Assembly: GCA_023428245.1 (NCBI GenBank)
Contig: JAEYYX010000039.1
Coordinates: 1-37,289 of the forward strand
DNA: 37,289 nt
Reading direction: 5' to 3'
Source: Pseudomonadota bacterium
Lineage (GTDB): Bacteria > Myxococcota_A > Polyangia > Polyangiales > Polyangiaceae
The notes under the pieces were generated by a model, which was not told where the DNA came from, searched no databases, and was given only the letters and a program-made list of their open reading frames with translations. Made by a program: the position numbers and the translations under genes. Shown piece by piece: positions 33,440-37,289 of this stretch (within the stretch, counting starts at the first letter, position 1; each line of letters begins with the position of its first letter).

Positions 33440-33781
33440 TCAGTCGGGCAACGCGAGCATCTCGACTTCGACGAAGATCGGCTTTCGATCGCTCACGACC
33501 ACCGTGTCGAAGGGGAAATAGCCGTTCCGCTCCACGCTGATGCGGTGCTTGCCTTCCGGGACCCGCACGCCGCGTTTGGCGACTGTGCCGAGTTTCGCCA
33601 CGTACTGGCCGTCGATGTACACGAGAGCGTCCTTCGGCGTGTCGGACGTATGAGTCACCTTCATGCTGACGGCGCTCCGGAGGCCCATCGTCGCGCACCC
33701 GGTAGACAGGAGGAGGAGTCCAAGGCCGACAAGGCGGGTTTTGAAGGCGCTCCCTTTGTTGTGTGGCTCGGCTGGTCTCAC
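33440..33781 (-). CDS. PEGA-domain lipoprotein, 113 aa
   Basis: Signal peptide with hydrophobic LVGLGLLLLSTGC and lipobox STGC (Cys29 from GTG 33781), followed by one PEGA domain: ALVYIDGQYVAKLGT, VPEGKHRISVERNGYFPFD and a final strand. PEGA domains are small beta folds found on surface and envelope proteins of deltaproteobacteria and others. The N-terminus MRPAEPHNKG before the basic region may be too long; no ATG is available in frame before the hydrophobic stretch. Function unknown. Confidence 0.85.
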   Translation of the reverse strand: MRPAEPHNKGSAFKTRLVGLGLLLLSTGCATMGLRSAVSMKVTHTSDTPKDALVYIDGQYVAKLGTVAKRGVRVPEGKHRISVERNGYFPFDTVVVSDRKPIFVEVEMLALPD

Positions 33782-33794
33782 CTTCGAGAAGATA

Positions 33795-33810
33795 GCCCGC
33801 GGCCGCGGGC
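33795..33810. repeat. 16-bp perfect palindrome
   Basis: GCCCGCGGCCGCGGGC is its own reverse complement. A shorter relative CGCGGCCGCG lies at 33834-33843. Both are in the 187-bp gap between the divergent-oriented end of guaA and the PEGA gene start. No other feature was recognised in that gap. Confidence 0.7.
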
Positions 33811-33968
33811 GCGGAAAGGCTGGGCCGAGTGGGCGCGGCCGCGGGCGAGTTCCCCGAGCACTCGCCGCCCGGGCTCTTTCGCGAAAAATTGGGCCGGCGA
33901 CCCCAAAAAGAAGCTCAAACCCTCAGCCGAAGCTGCGGGCCCCTAGCGAAAGGAGCCCGCCGCGAAAC

Positions 33969-35528
33969 TCATTCCCACTCGATGGTAGCGGGGGGCTTCG
34001 AGCTGATGTCGTAGGCGACGCGGTTGATGCCGCGCACTTCGTTGATGATGCGGGTGCTGATGCGCGCGAGGACTTCGTGCGGAATGCGGGCCCAATCGCC
34101 GGTCATGCCGTCGCTCGAGGTGACGGCGCGGATGGCGCAGGCTTCCTCGTAGGTCCTGTCGTCGCCCATGACGCCGACGCTCTTCACAGGCAAGAGCACA
34201 GCAAAAGATTGCCAGATTGACTCGTAGAGGCCCGCGGCTCGAATCTCTTCGTCCACGATCGCGTCCGCCTCGCGCAGAGTCTCCAGGCGCCTTTCGGTGA
34301 GCTCTCCGAGACAACGCACGCCGAGCCCCGGGCCCGGGAACGGATGACGCCAGAGGACGTCGTGGGGCATGCCCATCGACTCACCCGCCGCGCGCACCTC
34401 GTCCTTGAAGAGCTCGCGGAGCGGCTCAATGAGCTTGAGGTTCATCTTCTCGGGAAGCCCGCCCACGTTGTGGTGGCTCTTGATGACGGCGCTCGGGCCG
34501 CGAACGCTCACGGACTCGATGACGTCCGGATAGAGGGTCCCCTGCACGAGCCATTTGGCGTTTTCGATCTGGCGCGCGTGCTCATCGAAGACCTCGATGA
34601 AAACGCGACCGATGATCTTGCGCTTCTGCTCCGGATCCGTGACGCCCTGGAGCTCACTCAGGAAGCGCTCCCGGGCGTCGACAGCGATCAAGTTGAGCTC
34701 GAAGCTCCTCTGCATCATGCGCACGACGCCTTCGAACTCGCCCTTTCGAAGCAGGCCGTTGTCGACGAAGATACAGACGAGGCGATCGCCGAGGGCCCGG
34801 TGACAGAGAACCGCGGCCACTGAAGAGTCCACGCCGCCGGAAAGACCACAGATCACGCGCTCCTCGGGGCCGACCTGGCTCCTGATCTTTTCGATGGCTT
34901 CTTCGACGAAGGATCCGGGGGTCCAGTCGGGGCTCAGGCCCGCCACCTCGAACAAGAACGAGCGAAGGATTTCGGCGCCGCGCGGCGTATGGGCGACCTC
35001 TGGGTGGAACTGGATGCCGTATTGCTTCTTGTCGGGATTGGCGATCGCACAGAAGGGAGCGCTCGGGCTCGAAGCGACGCGGTGAAAGCCAGGCGGGGGC
35101 AAGGTGAGGCGATCGCCGTGGCTCATCCAGACCCGAATTCGCTCACCAACCTGGAATGAGGAGAAGATCCCGATCGGCTCTTCGATCGTCAGCTCGGCTG
35201 CGCCGTACTCATGGTGCGGCCCCTTCTCGACCTTGCCGCCGAGAAGGTGCGCCATGAGCTGTTCGCCGTAACAGATGCCCAAGAGCGGGATGCCGAGGTC
35301 GAAGACTCTCCGGTCGACCTTCGGCGAGTGCTCGCCGTACACGCTGTCGGGGCCGCCCGAGAGGATGATCGCCTTCGGCGCGAGACCTTGGATCACCTCG
35401 AGCGAGACGGTGCACGGGTGGATTTCGCAGTAGACGTGGCTCTCCCGGATGCGACGGGCGATGAGCTGGGTATATTGGGAGCCAAAATCGAGCACGAGGA
35501 CAACCTCGTGACGGTGCGCCGGAGTCAT
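33969..35528 (-). CDS. guaA: GMP synthase (glutamine-hydrolysing), 519 aa
   Basis: Converts XMP, glutamine and ATP to GMP. N-terminal class I glutamine amidotransferase: Cys86 in LGICYGEQ, His175 and Glu177 in FHPEVAH. ATP-pyrophosphatase domain: P-loop GLSGGVDSS (228-236). C-terminal dimerisation domain ends with the diagnostic TIEWE. Length is as in E. coli (525). ATG 35528 is preferred because the extra upstream 12 codons are not conserved. guaB is not adjacent. Confidence 0.97.
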   Translation of the reverse strand: MTPAHRHEVVLVLDFGSQYTQLIARRIRESHVYCEIHPCTVSLEVIQGLAPKAIILSGGPDSVYGEHSPKVDRRVFDLGIPLLGICYGEQLMAHLLGGKVEKGPHHEYGAAELTIEEPIGIFSSFQVGERIRVWMSHGDRLTLPPPGFHRVASSPSAPFCAIANPDKKQYGIQFHPEVAHTPRGAEILRSFLFEVAGLSPDWTPGSFVEEAIEKIRSQVGPEERVICGLSGGVDSSVAAVLCHRALGDRLVCIFVDNGLLRKGEFEGVVRMMQRSFELNLIAVDARERFLSELQGVTDPEQKRKIIGRVFIEVFDEHARQIENAKWLVQGTLYPDVIESVSVRGPSAVIKSHHNVGGLPEKMNLKLIEPLRELFKDEVRAAGESMGMPHDVLWRHPFPGPGLGVRCLGELTERRLETLREADAIVDEEIRAAGLYESIWQSFAVLLPVKSVGVMGDDRTYEEACAIRAVTSSDGMTGDWARIPHEVLARISTRIINEVRGINRVAYDISSKPPATIEWE

Positions 35529-35632
35529 GGGCGGGGCAGCTAGCACGCACGCCCCAAAACCCAAAAACCGAGCGCCGAACGGGGAGGATCTCGCTTGCCT
35601 CGCGCGCCCACCCGGCCCAGGCTCCCCCCGCC

Positions 35633-36229
35633 GTGAAGGACAGCTACCGGCCTCCCGAGTATCCCCGCCGCGAGCCGAGCTTCGAGGGCCTGACGACCCG
35701 CGAGCTCGGCATGAACACCGCCCTCGCCTCTTTTTCGGTGCTGTTCCTGGCCACGCTCGTCGCGTGCCTCGTGATCCGGGGCGACACGGACAACTGGAGG
35801 AACGCCGAGACCCCCGGCCTGCCGCTCGGGCTCGGACTCAGCACGCTGCTCCTCATCGTGCTCTCTGTCGTGCTCTATCGCGCCGACCGGGCTCTTCTGC
35901 GCAATTCTGTCGATGGTCTCCGCTTCCACTTGCAGGCGTCGCTCGGGCTTGGGCTCGTGTTCCTCGCGACCCAAGGGGCCAACGCGATGAGTGTGCTCGG
36001 AGGCGCGTCGCCCGAGGGAGTGCGCACGCTCGCGATTTACAGCTTTTTTCTGCTCACAGGCCTCCATGCGCTCCACGTGCTCGGAGGCGTCGTCGCGCTC
36101 CTCTTCGTGCTGACTCGAGCGCGGGAGTATTCGAGTTCGAAGCGCGAAGGTGTCCTGCTCCTGCGCCGCTACTGGGACTTCTTGCTCGCGGTTTGGCTCG
36201 TCATGATGGTCGCGTTCGCGGTGTTCTGA
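35633..36229 (+). CDS. cytochrome c oxidase subunit III-like protein, 198 aa
   Basis: Five predicted membrane helices (about 30-50, 66-84, 100-120, 136-160, 176-198), the layout of short heme-copper oxidase subunit III. Seen: FFLLTGLHALHVLGGVVALL with the His pair of the subunit III signature, and the C-terminal RRYWDFLLAVWLVMM, where family members usually have YWHF; here Asp replaces His. GTG 35633 is the first start; no Shine-Dalgarno. No other oxidase gene is in the window, so it is an orphan here. Confidence 0.83.
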   Translation: MKDSYRPPEYPRREPSFEGLTTRELGMNTALASFSVLFLATLVACLVIRGDTDNWRNAETPGLPLGLGLSTLLLIVLSVVLYRADRALLRNSVDGLRFHLQASLGLGLVFLATQGANAMSVLGGASPEGVRTLAIYSFFLLTGLHALHVLGGVVALLFVLTRAREYSSSKREGVLLLRRYWDFLLAVWLVMMVAFAVF

Positions 36230-36348
36230 AACAGCTTGTCCCGGCGACGGGGCGAGCCGTCGAACGTGGTCGGAAGCTGCTCGGGAAATGAGCCCTTCGC
36301 ACCCCCCCTCTTGCATCATGGCGTTCATCCGTTCAGGCTGCCCGCCCG

Positions 36349-37289
36349 ATGCGAGGCACTCTTGGCGACGGCCTGAATAGCGCCCAGCGCACAGCGGTCA
36401 CCACGCTCTCCGGACCGCTCCTGGTACTAGCTGGCGCTGGAACCGGAAAAACCCGCGTGATCACCTTCCGGATCGCCGAGCTCATCCGCGATGGGACCAA
36501 GCCGAACCGAATCCTCGCGGTCACCTTTACCAACAAAGCGGCCCGAGAAATGAAGGAGCGCACCTCGCAGCTCCTCGGCCGCAAGAAGAAGGGCGAGGCC
36601 GGACCCGAGGTCAGCACCTTCCACTCGCTGTGCGTCCGGGTGCTCCGGCGTCACGCCCGCATTCTCGGCTATCCGGAGCATTTTTCGATCTACGATCGCG
36701 GCGATCAGGAGAGCTTGGCTCGGTCGGCGCTGCGCGACGTGCGCGTCGGTCACGAAAAGCTCAGGCCAAGTGACTTGCTCCATAAGGTGAGCGGCTGGAA
36801 GAGCCAAGGCATCGCAGCGAAAGAGGCCGAAGGTCTCGTCAGTAAGGACACGGACCTGCTCGCTGTGATGGCCTATAGCCGCTACGAGGCGCTTCTCCGC
36901 GCTTCGGGCGCGATGGACTTCGATGACCTATTATTGAATACCGAGCGCCTATTCCGGGAGCATCCGGAGGCCCGCTTCGCGGAAGAGTCGCGCTTCGATC
37001 ACTTACTGATCGACGAGTACCAGGACACCAACGGGCTCCAGTACCAGATCGTGAAGGCTCTCGCTTCGCGGCATCGGAACCTTTGTGTGGTGGGCGACGA
37101 TGATCAATCGATCTACGGCTTCCGCGGCGCCGAGGTCGAGCACATCCTCCACTTCAAAAATGACTGGCCCGAGGCCAGAGTCGTTCGCCTTGAGGACAAT
37201 TACCGCTGCACCGAGTGGATCATCCATCTCGCCAACAACCAGATCGGCCACAATAAGGCGCGGCACGACAAGGTACTGCGCGGGGGGGC
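36349..37289 (+). CDS. UvrD/PcrA/Rep-type DNA helicase, N-terminal 313 codons (cut by window end)
   Basis: Superfamily 1A 3'-5' helicase. From ATG 36349: LNSAQRTAV (Q motif), Walker A LAGAGTGKT (27-35), motif Ia VTFTNKAAREM, STFHS, motif II LIDEYQDTN, and motif III GDDDQSIYGFRGA, then NYRCTEWI. The frame is open through base 37289 with no stop, so the C-terminal 2A/2B domains lie outside the window. ATG 36318 is in another frame. No Shine-Dalgarno is obvious. Confidence 0.95.
   Translation, partial: MRGTLGDGLNSAQRTAVTTLSGPLLVLAGAGTGKTRVITFRIAELIRDGTKPNRILAVTFTNKAAREMKERTSQLLGRKKKGEAGPEVSTFHSLCVRVLRRHARILGYPEHFSIYDRGDQESLARSALRDVRVGHEKLRPSDLLHKVSGWKSQGIAAKEAEGLVSKDTDLLAVMAYSRYEALLRASGAMDFDDLLLNTERLFREHPEARFAEESRFDHLLIDEYQDTNGLQYQIVKALASRHRNLCVVGDDDQSIYGFRGAEVEHILHFKNDWPEARVVRLEDNYRCTEWIIHLANNQIGHNKARHDKVLRGG

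Noticed and set aside
33422..33946. plus-strand 174-codon frame
   Set aside because: It is antisense to the PEGA lipoprotein, which has a clear signal peptide and domain.

Overview
The window is GC-rich (clearly above 60% by eye), densely coded on both strands, with many GTG starts and 1-4 nt start/stop overlaps. Its gene content is bacterial and of a Gram-negative with an outer membrane: BamB, BamD and several lipoproteins. A sigma-region-4-like HTH protein of a type I associate with myxobacteria, a TerC/Alx exporter, a HEAT-fused alkaline-phosphatase-fold transferase and a PEGA lipoprotein suggest a Myxococcota-type ('deltaproteobacterial') genome. That placement is inference from family content, not from a tree. 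I see no insertion sequence, prophage or CRISPR array.

Layout. 1-438: two tRNAs on the minus strand (Gln-CUG, then Glu-CUC). 439-2242: groEL without groES, with a 38-bp tandem duplication across its stop codon and a two-hairpin termination region. 2312-3334: a TerC/Alx-type membrane protein. 3837-11815: a nonulosonic (pseudaminic-type) acid cluster, namely a Maf/DUF115 glycosyltransferase, PseC, PseB, an SpsF/PseF-type cytidylyltransferase, PseI, a methyltransferase and a WbqC-family protein, closed by a convergent, overlapping PseG. An FAD-binding protein (11981-13333) follows. PseH is not seen.

13525-17852 is the most unusual part. A cysteine-containing HTH protein is followed by a membrane histidine kinase, a receiver domain that has lost its phospho-acceptor residues, a 37-residue peptide gene with a near-perfect ribosome binding site, a hairpin, and a 552-residue enzyme. 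That enzyme joins a class I isoprenoid synthase (both Asp-rich motifs) to an HExxH metal-binding domain. The combination of kinase, receiver, small peptide and prenyl synthase resembles the logic of the Firmicutes ComQXPA pheromone system, but differs in gene order, in the HExxH fusion and in a peptide without Trp, Tyr or Cys. It is a candidate for an undescribed peptide-signalling or RiPP system.

17945-24874 holds envelope and transcription housekeeping: greA, a HEAT-fused sulfatase-fold protein, a YfgM-like TPR protein and bamB in one minus-strand operon, with bamD diverging from it. 24877-37289: an alpha/beta hydrolase, an unrecognised protein, a HelD-like helicase, a ChaN-like lipoprotein, an ECF-type sigma factor preceded by inverted repeats, an M16-like lipoprotein whose start lies inside a 14-bp hairpin, a PEGA lipoprotein, guaA, a lone oxidase subunit III, and the first 313 codons of a UvrD/PcrA helicase cut by the window edge.
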